A stretch of 64,000 bases of DNA from Gemmatimonas sp. (GTDB lineage: Bacteria > Gemmatimonadota > Gemmatimonadetes > Gemmatimonadales > Gemmatimonadaceae): NCBI GenBank assembly GCA_011390805.1, contig JAABRT010000001.1, forward strand, positions 1-64,000, read 5' to 3'. Below, piece after piece: positions 1-6,098 of this stretch. Below the pieces are notes generated by a model. The model did not search any database. It was not told where the DNA came from and saw nothing but the letters and a program-made list of their open reading frames with translations. The position numbers and the translations under genes are program-made. Positions within the stretch are counted from its first letter, which is position 1. Each line of letters starts with the position of its first letter.

Positions 1-175
1 TGTCGCGCACGGTCAGCCCCTGCGCTGATTGATCCGGGGGCGTGGCACAGGCCGCGGCGGCAACACAAACGGCGCTGCACAGGGCGTTGCGCAGAGCCCC
101 GAGTCGCACAAAAGGCCGGTGGGTGCAGACGGGTGTCAGGAGCGCCAGATCGCGCTCGACTGTCGCGCGTTTCAC
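1..175 (-). CDS. Partial lipoprotein, probable cassette gene (runs off left edge)
   Basis: The frame is open from the window edge to a GTG at 173-175, which has AGGAA about six bases upstream. A second GTG at 107-109 lies just before a lipoprotein signal: basic residues, a hydrophobic run rich in Ala, Cys and Val, and the lipobox AAAC. The later start gives a more normal signal peptide. Only the N-terminus is present, so no function can be given. It is the last cassette visible, beyond the candidate attC at 190-320. Confidence 0.45.
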   Translation of the reverse strand, partial: MKRATVERDLALLTPVCTHRPFVRLGALRNALCSAVCVAAAACATPPDQSAQGLTVRD

Positions 176-189
176 ATGGTTCCTGTGAT

Positions 190-320
190 GGTTAACGATG
201 TTGACAGAGTAGACACCGCGACTGTGCACAGAGCAAGGGCCTGGGCCGAACTGGGGAAAAGTGTCGCGGAAGCTAGCGAACTATTCCGCGAATGGAGCAG
301 CTGCATGCTGAACGTTGACG
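190..320 (-). other. Candidate attC recombination site (weak)
   Basis: Read on the minus strand, a CGTCAAC box (314-320) and a GTTAACC box (190-196) bound a 131-base segment with partial complementarity between its arms. It lies 14 bases beyond the stop of the small ORF at 334-420 and just before the lipoprotein start, where a cassette boundary is expected. Stem pairing is poor compared with the other sites, so this is a positional inference. Confidence 0.3.
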
Positions 321-333
321 GACCTCGCCGGGG

Positions 334-420
334 CTAGGCGCGCTCGGGGCGTCGTTGCGCAACCGTCTGCACGACAACTCCCACACCCCCGACGAACAGG
401 CCGATCATGTCCAGAGACAT
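334..420 (-). CDS. 28-residue putative membrane peptide, cassette-borne
   Basis: A 28-codon frame starts at an ATG preceded by a good ribosome binding site (GAGGAG, about five bases upstream) and lies directly after the attC at 451-565. The product has a short polar N-terminus, one hydrophobic Gly/Val-rich segment at residues 5-20 and an Arg-rich tail (QRRPERA), as in a single-pass small membrane protein. No homologue is recognised. It could be chance; the support is the binding site, the position just inside a cassette and the hydrophobicity. Confidence 0.4.
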   Translation of the reverse strand: MSLDMIGLFVGGVGVVVQTVAQRRPERA

Positions 421-450
421 TTCGCTCCTCGAGCAGAGGGGGTTGGTGCG

Positions 451-565
451 GTCGAACGCTGAGTTCTGCTGCAGCGCTCCAAAGAAAATGCGGCCGGACG
501 GGCGACATGCGCCAGCGAAGCGGCCGCTTCCATCGCGTGGCCGTCAGCACCAAGCATCGTTATGC
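451..565 (-). other. attC site of the BrnT-BrnA cassette
   Basis: On the minus strand the R'' box GCATAAC (559-565) contains the TAA stop of brnA, and the far end carries GTTCGAC (451-457). The arms pair around a CTGCTG core with one unpaired A on one side, as expected for extrahelical bases in folded attC sites. The inner part shares the motif AAAATGCGGCCGGACG with the site at 2411-2533, so the two sites are related. Confidence 0.7.
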
Positions 566-790
566 CGCGGGCTCCTCAGACGGACGCCACGTGAGGGACA
601 GGCGGCGACCGGTGGCGGCGCAGTCCCGGAGATACAGGTTGATCAGGGTCTGATACGGCAGCTCCGTCTCTTCCGCGAGTGCCTTGAAATATTCCACGGT
701 CGAGTCATCGAGGCGAATCGTTACGGAGCGCTTGAGACGCTTCGCGTAGGGGTTCTTCTTCGCCTTGGAGAAATCATAGTGCTTCTTCAT
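560..790 (-). CDS. brnA: BrnA-family antitoxin
   Basis: The product has 76 residues. It starts MKKHYDFSKAKKNPYAKRLK and continues with VTIRLDDSTVEYFKALAEETELPYQ-type sequence and a short C-terminal helix, the ribbon-helix-helix layout of BrnA antitoxins (KNPYAKRLK is characteristic). BrnA neutralises the BrnT ribonuclease and represses its own promoter. The start is set by the 4-base ATGA overlap with brnT; an in-frame upstream extension would lie inside brnT. The TAA stop falls inside the attC R'' box, so gene and site are fused in one compact cassette. The dyad at 1088-1106 is the likely operator. Confidence 0.88.
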   Translation of the reverse strand: MKKHYDFSKAKKNPYAKRLKRSVTIRLDDSTVEYFKALAEETELPYQTLINLYLRDCAATGRRLSLTWRPSEEPAA

Positions 791-1080
791 TCGGCTCTCC
801 TCGAAGCGTAGTCGGCTCGCTCGCCGCGATCCGCCTTGCGGGCGGAGATGATGCGGATGACCGCCCCGTCGTGGCGCTCGCAATGCACCACGACGAGGAC
901 GCGAAGCGAGGAACTGAGACCGAGCAGGACAAACCGCTCCTCGCCCTGCGAGTGCTCAGGATCGGGGATGATGAGCGCTTCCTCGTCCTCAAAGACCGTG
1001 CGCGCCTCGTCAAACGAGACCCCGTGCTTGCGCGCGTTCGGCGCAGCCTTCGTCGAGTCCCATTCGAACCGGAGGGTCAT
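787..1080 (-). CDS. brnT: BrnT-family ribonuclease toxin
   Basis: The product has 97 residues and begins MTLRFEWDSTKAAPNARKHG. It has the BrnT hallmarks: FEWDxxKAxxNxxKHGVSFDEA, then VFEDxxAL, a GxEERFVLLG strand and the C-terminal IRIISARKADRxERxDY motif. BrnT is a RelE-fold ribonuclease that arrests translation and is neutralised by BrnA, encoded next with an ATGA overlap. The C-terminus is slightly longer than usual because the frame runs on to the brnA start. Promoter and operator lie directly upstream, with only six bases between the -10 and the ATG, so the transcript is probably leaderless. Confidence 0.9.
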   Translation of the reverse strand: MTLRFEWDSTKAAPNARKHGVSFDEARTVFEDEEALIIPDPEHSQGEERFVLLGLSSSLRVLVVVHCERHDGAVIRIISARKADRGERADYASRRAE

Positions 1081-1086
1081 GAATGA

Positions 1087-1114
1087 AATGTACGCACAAC
1101 GTACATACAGTCAA
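1087..1114 (-). promoter_or_regulatory. brnTA promoter with palindromic operator
   Basis: On the minus strand, TTGACT (1109-1114) and TACATT (1087-1092) are 16 bases apart. The spacer and -10 hold a perfect inverted repeat, ATGTACG-N5-CGTACAT (1088-1106). The brnT ATG lies at 1078-1080, close to the expected transcription start. Autorepression by BrnA or BrnTA is known for the family; this site as operator is inferred. Confidence 0.75.
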
Positions 1115-1135
1115 CACCCAAGCACGGTTCCAGCG

Positions 1136-1208
1136 GCATAACGTGGGCTTCTACTGCAGACACTCCGATAGAATGCGGCCGTCGGACGTCAACAGAAGTC
1201 CGTTCGGC
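1136..1208 (-). other. attC-like site overlapping the 3' end of the NTF2-like gene
   Basis: On the minus strand, GCCGAAC (1202-1208) and GTTATGC (1136-1142) bound 73 bases whose arms share CTTCT...TCC pairing. The GTTATGC half aligns with the matching halves of the sites at 451 and 2411 (an ACTGCAG or GCTGCAG core, then AATGCGGCC and GGACG). The other arm lies inside the coding sequence of the neighbouring gene and has diverged, so the site may be weak or a hybrid. Confidence 0.5.
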
Positions 1209-1627
1209 CCGAAGGTCCAGCGCTCGTATCCTTGCAGGTTCACCGCCTTCCCGGTGCCTCCGGGTCCCGTGTTGGTTCCCGTCCAGGTCCAGTGGAATAC
1301 GGTCACGTCCGGTTCCTCTCGCAGCGAGTCAAGTCGCACCACCATGTCGGGAAACGCGGCCATGTACAAGCGAGCCGTCTCTACGATTGCGGCCCGCCCG
1401 GTGGAGGCAGAGCCGTTCACGATGAGCGAGCCGTTCTTCTCATACATCTGGCCGAAGCGGACCGGATCATTGCTGCTCCACGCGTCGGCGTACTGCGTAG
1501 CGAAGCCCGAGCGATCGTCCGCCGCTGCGGGCTTCTGTTCCGGACTACACGCGACGAGGAGTGCGGCGCACAGGCTCGTCGTATTGCGGAAGAAGCGCCG
1601 GCGGCCAGATGATCTCGCCCAATTCAT
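1151..1627 (-). CDS. NTF2/SnoaL-like lipoprotein in an integron cassette
   Basis: The product has 159 residues. The signal has an Arg-rich n-region (GRRRFFR, Tat-like), a hydrophobic stretch and the lipobox LLVAC. A SnoaL/NTF2-fold domain follows (FATQYADAWSSNDP, GRAAIVETARLYMAAFPD, VFHWTWTGTNTGPGGTGK), the polyketide cyclase-like form with the usual GTNTGPxGxTG loop. Such domains are small binding or isomerase folds, so the substrate is unknown. The start at 1627 gives a normal signal peptide; an upstream ATG at 1678 lies inside the previous attC. The last 19 or so codons are encoded within the attC-like repeat at 1136-1208, an unusual junction. Confidence 0.75.
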   Translation of the reverse strand: MNWARSSGRRRFFRNTTSLCAALLVACSPEQKPAAADDRSGFATQYADAWSSNDPVRFGQMYEKNGSLIVNGSASTGRAAIVETARLYMAAFPDMVVRLDSLREEPDVTVFHWTWTGTNTGPGGTGKAVNLQGYERWTFGPNGLLLTSDGRILSECLQ

Positions 1628-1674
1628 GCGACGGCTCTGCGTGATGGTTGGATTGGCACTGAAGCTGGGTCTCT

Positions 1675-1768
1675 CCATAACGTTGGCGTTCTGCAGCAGC
1701 GCTCTCATGAAATCGCGCGCGCAGCGCGCATTCCGCCATGCGCTGTCTGCAGCAACGTTTCGTTAGGC
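1675..1768 (-). other. attC site of the RelE/HigA-type cassette
   Basis: On the minus strand, R'' GCCTAAC (1762-1768) includes the antitoxin stop codon, and R' GTTATGG (1675-1681) closes the site. The arms pair as CTGCAG-CAGCGC against the same sequence with one extra unpaired A, and a GTTG/CAAC segment extends the stem. At 94 bases it is within the normal attC size range. Confidence 0.8.
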
Positions 1769-2056
1769 TTCCCGAACCACGGGGCTCGTATGCATCTCCA
1801 CGCCCAGCGCGCGCAGAAGCTTCAGCACCGTGTCATAGCGTGGTTTGGCACCCGGCGCCAGCGCCTTGTAAAGACTCTCACGGCCGAGTCCTGTATCCTT
1901 GGCGAGTTGTGCCATGCCGCGTGCCTTTGCCACGTCGGCAATCGCTTGCAGAAAGAGATCAGGATGCTCACTCGCCAGCGCGACGTTGAGATATTCCGCA
2001 ATAACTTCCTCGCTGTCGAGATAGTCAGCGGCATCGAACGGGATCGCTTTCTTCAT
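1763..2056 (-). CDS. HigA-like addiction module antidote protein
   Basis: The product has 97 residues, beginning MKKAIPFDAADYLDSEEVIAEYLN, followed by LASEHPDLFLQAIADVAKARGMAQLAKDTGLGRESLYKAL and a short tail. This is the XRE-type helix-turn-helix antidote of the HI1420/COG3636 family (motif AKDxGLGRESLYKAL). It binds the toxin encoded just upstream and probably the promoter dyad at 2363-2380. The start is fixed by the ATGA overlap with the toxin gene at 2053-2056. The TAA stop lies inside the attC R'' box. Confidence 0.87.
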   Translation of the reverse strand: MKKAIPFDAADYLDSEEVIAEYLNVALASEHPDLFLQAIADVAKARGMAQLAKDTGLGRESLYKALAPGAKPRYDTVLKLLRALGVEMHTSPVVREA

Positions 2057-2355
2057 GGTTCGTTCTCCACGCGAGTTCGCAACTGTTTCGCCCTGCTGAT
2101 GTCTCGACGTTGGGTCGACTTGTCCCCGCCACACAGCAGCCAGTACGTCACGTTGCTTTGTCGCCAGTAGTACACGCGATAGCCGGGCCCCGCATGAATG
2201 CGGAGCTCAAAGACGCCATCGCCCACCGACGCCGAGTCGCCGAAGTGACCCAACTCCGCCGCACGGATGCGAGCAAGAATGCGCGCTTTCCCGATCGGAT
2301 CTCGAAGCGCTTTCAGCCACTCATCGAACTCCGCGGTGCGAAGGAAGACGCCCAT
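2053..2355 (-). CDS. RelE/HigB-like toxin (addiction module killer protein)
   Basis: The product has 100 residues with the COG3657/HI1419 signature: FDEWLKALRDPIGKARILARIRAAELGHFGD, then VGDGVFELRIHAGPGYRVYYWR and the C-terminal LLCGGDKSTQRRDISRAKQL. The family is a RelE-fold ribonuclease that cleaves mRNA, usually at the ribosome. It is paired with the antidote gene by a 4-base overlap. The -10 element lies five bases from the ATG, so translation is probably leaderless; no ribosome binding site is visible. The cassette is bounded by attC sites at 1675-1768 and 2411-2533. Confidence 0.88.
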   Translation of the reverse strand: MGVFLRTAEFDEWLKALRDPIGKARILARIRAAELGHFGDSASVGDGVFELRIHAGPGYRVYYWRQSNVTYWLLCGGDKSTQRRDISRAKQLRTRVENEP

Positions 2356-2360
2356 GAGGC

Positions 2361-2389
2361 AATGTATCCGTTTGGATACAGCGCGTCAA
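2361..2389 (-). promoter_or_regulatory. Toxin-antitoxin promoter with palindromic operator
   Basis: On the minus strand, TTGACG (2384-2389), a 17-base spacer and TACATT (2361-2366) form a sigma70-like promoter. A perfect inverted repeat TGTATCC-N4-GGATACA (2363-2380) sits across the spacer and -10, so a bound repressor would exclude polymerase. The design matches the brnTA promoter at 1087-1114. Confidence 0.78.
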
Positions 2390-2410
2390 GCGCGGACGCC
2401 GCCTTCGTAA

Positions 2411-2533
2411 GCCTAACGTTGAGCTCTGCTGCAGCGCATCCAACAAAATGCGGCCGGACGTTCGTCGCGCGCCAGCGCGGCGCCCGCCTGCCGCACACCG
2501 CATCGCGCTGTCAGCAGCAGCGTCTCGTTAGGT
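2411..2533 (-). other. attC site of the first clear cassette
   Basis: The ends match consensus: R'' ACCTAAC (2527-2533) and R' GTTAGGC (2411-2417) on the minus strand. The arms pair through CTGCTG-CAGCGC with a single unpaired A on one side, and inner sequences (ATGCGG... / CCGCAT) continue the stem. The 123-base length resembles long superintegron-type sites. The stop codon of the membrane-protein gene lies in R''. Confidence 0.85.
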
Positions 2534-2884
2534 CGCGTCGCGCGCGCCGCTGGAGGTGGGCGCCGGCTGGTTGCCAAGTTGGAACCAGAGGATGACGAGC
2601 GGAAGGCCGACGGCGAGCGGCCAGATCCACGTCGCTTCGAAGAACATCGGCGTGGGTCCGAAGAGGATGCAGAGCAAGGCCAGGAGCGCGCCCGTGCGCC
2701 GACGTGATTCGACCATCCGGATTGCCGCACGCACTACGAACGGCGTCACGGCCATGACGACGAGGCCGGCGAAGTGCTCACGCCAAGGATATCCATCGAA
2801 CAGACTGGCCCAGAGAAGAAACGCGAGCACGACGCAGATCATGCCGGTGAGTGCCTTCAGGCCTAGGATCACAAACTCGCGCAT
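2528..2884 (-). CDS. Small multi-pass membrane protein (cassette gene)
   Basis: The product has about 118 residues from the ATG at 2882-2884, which has GAGGA upstream; an in-frame ATG at 2923 is possible but has no binding site. There are about four hydrophobic segments (FVILGLKALTGMICVVLAFL, HFAGLVVMAVTPFVV, TGALLALLCILFG, WIWPLAVGLPLVILWF) and a polar tail. No family is recognised. It occupies the first complete cassette after the integrase and ends inside its attC. Function unknown. Confidence 0.65.
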   Translation of the reverse strand: MREFVILGLKALTGMICVVLAFLLWASLFDGYPWREHFAGLVVMAVTPFVVRAAIRMVESRRRTGALLALLCILFGPTPMFFEATWIWPLAVGLPLVILWFQLGNQPAPTSSGARDAT

Positions 2885-2923
2885 ACGCCGCGTCCTCGGA
2901 ATGAGTTGCCACGAAACCATCAC

Positions 2924-3238
2924 TGCTACGCACGACCGTTACATCCACTACGACGAACGCGACTGCTCACGCTGCGAGACCGACGGCTTTCCCCCCGCCA
3001 CCGGCCTTGGGGTTCGAAATGACACGTCCAAGATCCACGAAAGCGTTCGTCAGCGAGCTAACGAGTATTGGACTGCGTGCGATCACTGCGAGCAGCGATT
3101 TAGACTGCACGTGCTTGCAATATATGGCTGTTAAGCAACAACGGTACAATCTGTCCAAATCCCTGCCACGCAAGAGTTTACGCTCGCATGCGACGAATGG
3201 TTGCCTCGATTTAAGCTGCAGATAATGCAGTGTAAGAC
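2924..3238 (-). other. Integrase-cassette junction region (presumed attI area)
   Basis: No convincing gene lies in these 315 bases. They hold the attC-like pair of core boxes at 3056-3136 and an inverted repeat CTGCA-N5-TGCAG at 3216-3230 just after the integrase stop. Because the cassettes lie on this side of intI, the attI site and any cassette promoter should be here. A TTGTAC...TATATT pair with a 19-base spacer is visible near 3115-3150 but is weak. Confidence 0.45.
3056..3136 (-). other. attI or attC-like recombination site next to intI
   Basis: On the minus strand, GCTTAAC (3130-3136) and GTTAGCT (3056-3062) bound 81 bases. The arms share TATTG and CGTGC segments, giving partial hairpin potential. 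The GTTAGCT core marks the boundary of the first cassette and could be the attI crossover point. Whether the whole segment is attI or the attC of a gene-less cassette cannot be decided by eye. Confidence 0.4.
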
Positions 3239-4240
3239 TCACGAGCGCCGAGCAGTGGCGGCGGCGGAAACACTCACAGCCATCGCGTCCAGCGGACTGC
3301 GCACCCCGCGACCTCCCCGGTTGAGCACATGGGTGTAGATCATGGTGGTGGACACATCCTTGTGGCCAAGCAGCTCCTGCACCGTGCGAATGTCGTAGCC
3401 CGCCTCAAGCAAATGCGTGGCGAAGCTGTGCCGAAACGTGTGGCAGCCTACGCGCTGTGTCAGCCCGGCGTCGCGCGCAGCCGTGGCCACGGCGCGCTGG
3501 AGGACCGTAGGGTGTACGTGATGCGTGCGCCGCTGTCGGGAGGGCTCAAACCAGCATTCGCGCGCGGCAGGGAACACCCAGCACCACGATAAATGCCGGC
3601 TGGCGCTCGGTACCTTGTTCGCCATCGCGTGCGGCAACTGCACATACCCGCCGCCACGGGAAGCGCGCCGAGCCAGCAACACGCGGCAGCGTCTGATCTG
3701 ATCGCGCAGCGGGTCAACGAGCGAGTGCGGCAACATCGTCACCCGGTCCCGGCCCCCCTTCCCAGCACGCACGCGTACTTCAAATCGGTCGAGGTCAATA
3801 TCCTTGACGCGCAACTGGCAACACTCCATCAGCCGCATTCCGGTGCCGTAAAGCAAAGACGCCATGAGCCAGGTTGTACCAGACAGACAGCGCAACACCT
3901 GCTGCACCGCCTCCACCGACAGCACATTCGGCAGCCGCCTGGGAGCGCGTGCCGGAGCGACGCCCGCCAGCGGCAGCAACGGCTGTTCGAGCACATCCCG
4001 ATACAGAAACTGCAGTGCCGCCATCGCCTGGTTCTGCGTCGACGCCGCGACCCCCTGCTCCAGAGCCAGCCACGTGAGAAACTCGCGCACGTGCGTGGCG
4101 CCAAGCGCGCTGGGATGCTGGAGCCCGTGATAGCGCACGTACCGCTTGATCCAGTGCAGGTAGGCGGCAATAGTGCGCGGACTGTACCGTCGCACCGCCG
4201 CGCGGTCGCGAGCCTGCTTCAGGAGCTTGGGTGCAGACAT
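3239..4240 (-). CDS. intI: Integron integrase (tyrosine recombinase IntI)
   Basis: The product has 333 residues. Residues 1-90 form the core-binding domain and about 105-320 the catalytic domain. Catalytic residues are R136 (GTGMRLME), K161 (AGKGGRDR), H267 and R270 (HTFRH), H293 (LLGHKDVS) and Y302 (TTMIYTHV). The IntI-specific insertion is present at about 201-224 (LPHAMANKVP...WCWVFPA), as is the C-terminal GxGVRSPLD motif; these separate it from XerC/D. It recombines folded attC sites with attI. It reads towards the cassettes, not away from them, the inverted arrangement reported for some spirochaete integrons. All catalytic residues are intact, so it may be active. Confidence 0.93.
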   Translation of the reverse strand: MSAPKLLKQARDRAAVRRYSPRTIAAYLHWIKRYVRYHGLQHPSALGATHVREFLTWLALEQGVAASTQNQAMAALQFLYRDVLEQPLLPLAGVAPARAPRRLPNVLSVEAVQQVLRCLSGTTWLMASLLYGTGMRLMECCQLRVKDIDLDRFEVRVRAGKGGRDRVTMLPHSLVDPLRDQIRRCRVLLARRASRGGGYVQLPHAMANKVPSASRHLSWCWVFPAARECWFEPSRQRRTHHVHPTVLQRAVATAARDAGLTQRVGCHTFRHSFATHLLEAGYDIRTVQELLGHKDVSTTMIYTHVLNRGGRGVRSPLDAMAVSVSAAATARRS

Positions 4241-4369
4241 GTATCAAGATGCGCGCGACGCGGCCAGTATCACCATCATTTTACCGCATGCACAAGCCGC
4301 AGCACGCAGCCTGAGATACACAGCGCACTGCTTCCCAAATTCAATATTCAATCGCAACCATCACCGCAG

Positions 4370-4406
4370 AAAAAACAGCGCGGCCGCCAACTGGCAACCG
4401 CGCTGT
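4370..4406 (-). terminator. Rho-independent terminator of ahcY
   Basis: On the minus strand, a GC-rich stem (arms 4393-4406 and 4375-4388, ACAGCGCGG... pairing with ...CCGCGCTGT) with an AGTT loop is followed by a run of T. It lies 28 bases beyond the ahcY stop and insulates it from intI. The remaining 4241-4369 is AT-richer and must carry the intI promoter; no clear promoter or LexA-type site was found. Confidence 0.9.
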
Positions 4407-4433
4407 TCTGTCACGCAAAACACATCCTGTCCA

Positions 4434-5957
4434 TCAGTACCGGTACTGCTCCGCCTTAAACGGACCTTCCGGCTTCACACCGATATAACTCGCCTGAGAC
4501 GGCGTCAGCTCCGTGAGCTTCACACCCAACTTCGCGAGGTGCAAACGCGCCACCTTTTCATCAAGGTGCTTCGGCAACACGTACACCTTCTTCTCGTACG
4601 TCTCCGCGTTTGCATGCAACTCCATTTGCGCCAACACCTGATTGGCAAAGCTCGCGCTCATTACAAATGACGGATGACCTGTCGCGCAGCCGAGGTTCAG
4701 CAAACGACCTTCGGCCAGAATCAGAATGGAACGACCATTGGGCAATACAAACTCGTCGTACTGCGGCTTGATGTTGATGCGACGCATGCCTTCGGTCTTC
4801 TTGAGGCCGGCCATGTCGATCTCATTGTCAAAGTGGCCGATGTTGCCGATGATGGCCTTGTCCTTCATGCGCGACATGTGCGCCACCGTGATCACGTCCT
4901 TGTTGCCCGTGGCGGTAATGATGATGTCCGCTTCTTCCACGATGTCTTCGAGCGTGGTCACCTGATAGCCTTCGAGCGCGGCCTGCAGTGCGCAGATGGG
5001 ATCAACTTCGGTGATCACCACGCGTGAGCCCTGTCCCTTGAACGCCTGCGCACAGCCCTTGCCTACGTCGCCGTAGCCACACACCACCACAATCTTGCCA
5101 GCGAGCATGACGTCCGTTGCACGATTGAGTCCGTCGATGATGCTGTGACGGCAACCGTACAGGTTGTCGAACTTGGACTTGGTGACAGCGTCGTTCACGT
5201 TGATGGCCGGAAATGCGAGCGTACCATCACGCTGCATTTCATACAAACGGTGCACGCCGGTGGTGGTCTCTTCGCTCACACCACGAATGCCAGCCAGCAT
5301 CTTCGTGAAGCGCTGCTTATCTTGTTGCTGCTGCGAACGCAACAGCTCAAGAATCACGCCCCACTCTTCGGGCTCGTTGTCAGCATCAAAGCTGGGCACA
5401 CTTCCCGCCTTCTCATACTCGGCGCCGCGATGCACGAGCAGCGTGGCGTCGCCGCCGTCATCGAGAATGAGATTCGGTCCGCTGCCATCAGGCCACGTAA
5501 GCGCCTGCTCCGTGCACCACCAGTAGTCCTCAAGCGTCTCGCCCTTCCACGCAAATACGGGCGTGCCGCTGGGCTTGTCCACCGTACCATTGGGACCAAC
5601 AGCAACCGCTGCTGCCGCATGATCCTGCGTGCTGAAAATGTTGCACGACACCCAACGCACATCAGCGCCGAGTGCGGTGAGCGTTTCAATGAGCACCGCT
5701 GTTTGTACGGTCATGTGCAGTGAGCCCATGATCTTTGCGCCCTTGAGCGGCTGCTTGGCACCAAACTCTTCGCGCAGCGCCATCAGTCCCGGCATCTCGA
5801 CTTCTGCCAGACGCATTTCCTTGCGTCCCCACTCGGCGAGCGACAGATCTCGCACCGCAAACGGCGGACGTGCGAAGTTGCTCTCCGTCACGCCGTGCAT
5901 TGTCATCACATTGGCCGGAATGCCAGCCGTTGCTTCTGCCTTCATTGTGGTCGCCAT
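4434..5957 (-). CDS. ahcY: Adenosylhomocysteinase (S-adenosylhomocysteine hydrolase)
   Basis: The product has 507 residues, typical of the longer bacterial forms. It converts S-adenosylhomocysteine to adenosine and homocysteine in the cytosol, relieving inhibition of methyltransferases in the SAM cycle. Visible signatures are [26 protein letters not shown], the NAD-binding glycine motif [30 protein letters not shown] and the C-terminal PFKAEQYRY with its conserved K and Y. ATG at 5955-5957. It lies 141 bases downstream of an ArsR-methyltransferase regulator on the same strand and ends at a strong terminator. Confidence 0.97.
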   Translation of the reverse strand: MATTMKAEATAGIPANVMTMHGVTESNFARPPFAVRDLSLAEWGRKEMRLAEVEMPGLMALREEFGAKQPLKGAKIMGSLHMTVQTAVLIETLTALGADVRWVSCNIFSTQDHAAAAVAVGPNGTVDKPSGTPVFAWKGETLEDYWWCTEQALTWPDGSGPNLILDDGGDATLLVHRGAEYEKAGSVPSFDADNEPEEWGVILELLRSQQQQDKQRFTKMLAGIRGVSEETTTGVHRLYEMQRDGTLAFPAINVNDAVTKSKFDNLYGCRHSIIDGLNRATDVMLAGKIVVVCGYGDVGKGCAQAFKGQGSRVVITEVDPICALQAALEGYQVTTLEDIVEEADIIITATGNKDVITVAHMSRMKDKAIIGNIGHFDNEIDMAGLKKTEGMRRINIKPQYDEFVLPNGRSILILAEGRLLNLGCATGHPSFVMSASFANQVLAQMELHANAETYEKKVYVLPKHLDEKVARLHLAKLGVKLTELTPSQASYIGVKPEGPFKAEQYRY

Positions 5958-6098
5958 CTGTTTGCTCCGTGAGAACCGTGCATCGTGCGTGATGCGCGGA
6001 ATGAATCGTGTGCGACCGACGGTGGTCGCGGTGTGTCACACAAAATCTTCGTATTACTGCACTGCGTTGTTGCTGCACAAAACTTCTTTACTCGTTCC
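5958..6098 (-). promoter_or_regulatory. ahcY leader with two inverted repeats
   Basis: The interval holds GCATC-N6-GATGC (5980-5995) and a six-pair hairpin GCGACC/GGTCGC (6012-6029). Neither has a T tract. They could be regulator sites or an attenuator between the regulator gene and ahcY. The conserved core of known SAH riboswitches was not recognised. Confidence 0.4.

Larger units (their letters stand above)
1..4240 (-). mobile_element. Chromosomal integron: integrase plus cassette array
   Basis: An integron-type integrase (3239-4240) is followed on the same strand by an array of one- and two-gene cassettes separated by imperfect palindromes with RYYYAAC and GTTRRRY ends. Clear attC sites lie at 451-565, 1675-1768 and 2411-2533; weaker ones at 190-320, 1136-1208 and 3056-3136. 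The cassette genes share the integrase orientation and lie beyond its 3' end, so the layout is inverted relative to class 1 integrons, where intI diverges from the cassettes. The array continues past the left edge. The right boundary is taken as the integrase start, next to the ahcY terminator. Function is inferred from the integrase family and the sites. Confidence 0.85.

Noticed and set aside
281-553. 90-residue minus-strand frame in the leftmost cassette region
   Set aside because: Its first part is a translation of the attC at 451-565, and its Arg/Pro-rich sequence shows no protein features. A 28-codon frame with a good binding site fits better.
2967-3242. 91-residue minus-strand frame between the integrase and the first cassette
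   Set aside because: Composition is random-looking, it overlaps the integrase stop and the recombination-like boxes, and no ribosome binding site or family was seen.
4241-4369. LexA-type SOS operator before intI
   Set aside because: No CTGT-N8-ACAG-like site was seen; a CTGTGTATCTCAGG stretch does not fit. The lineage's LexA motif is unknown to me, so SOS control is not excluded.
5958-6098. SAH riboswitch before ahcY
   Set aside because: Hairpins exist, but the conserved core sequence of known SAH riboswitches was not recognised; an ArsR-type regulator is a simpler explanation.
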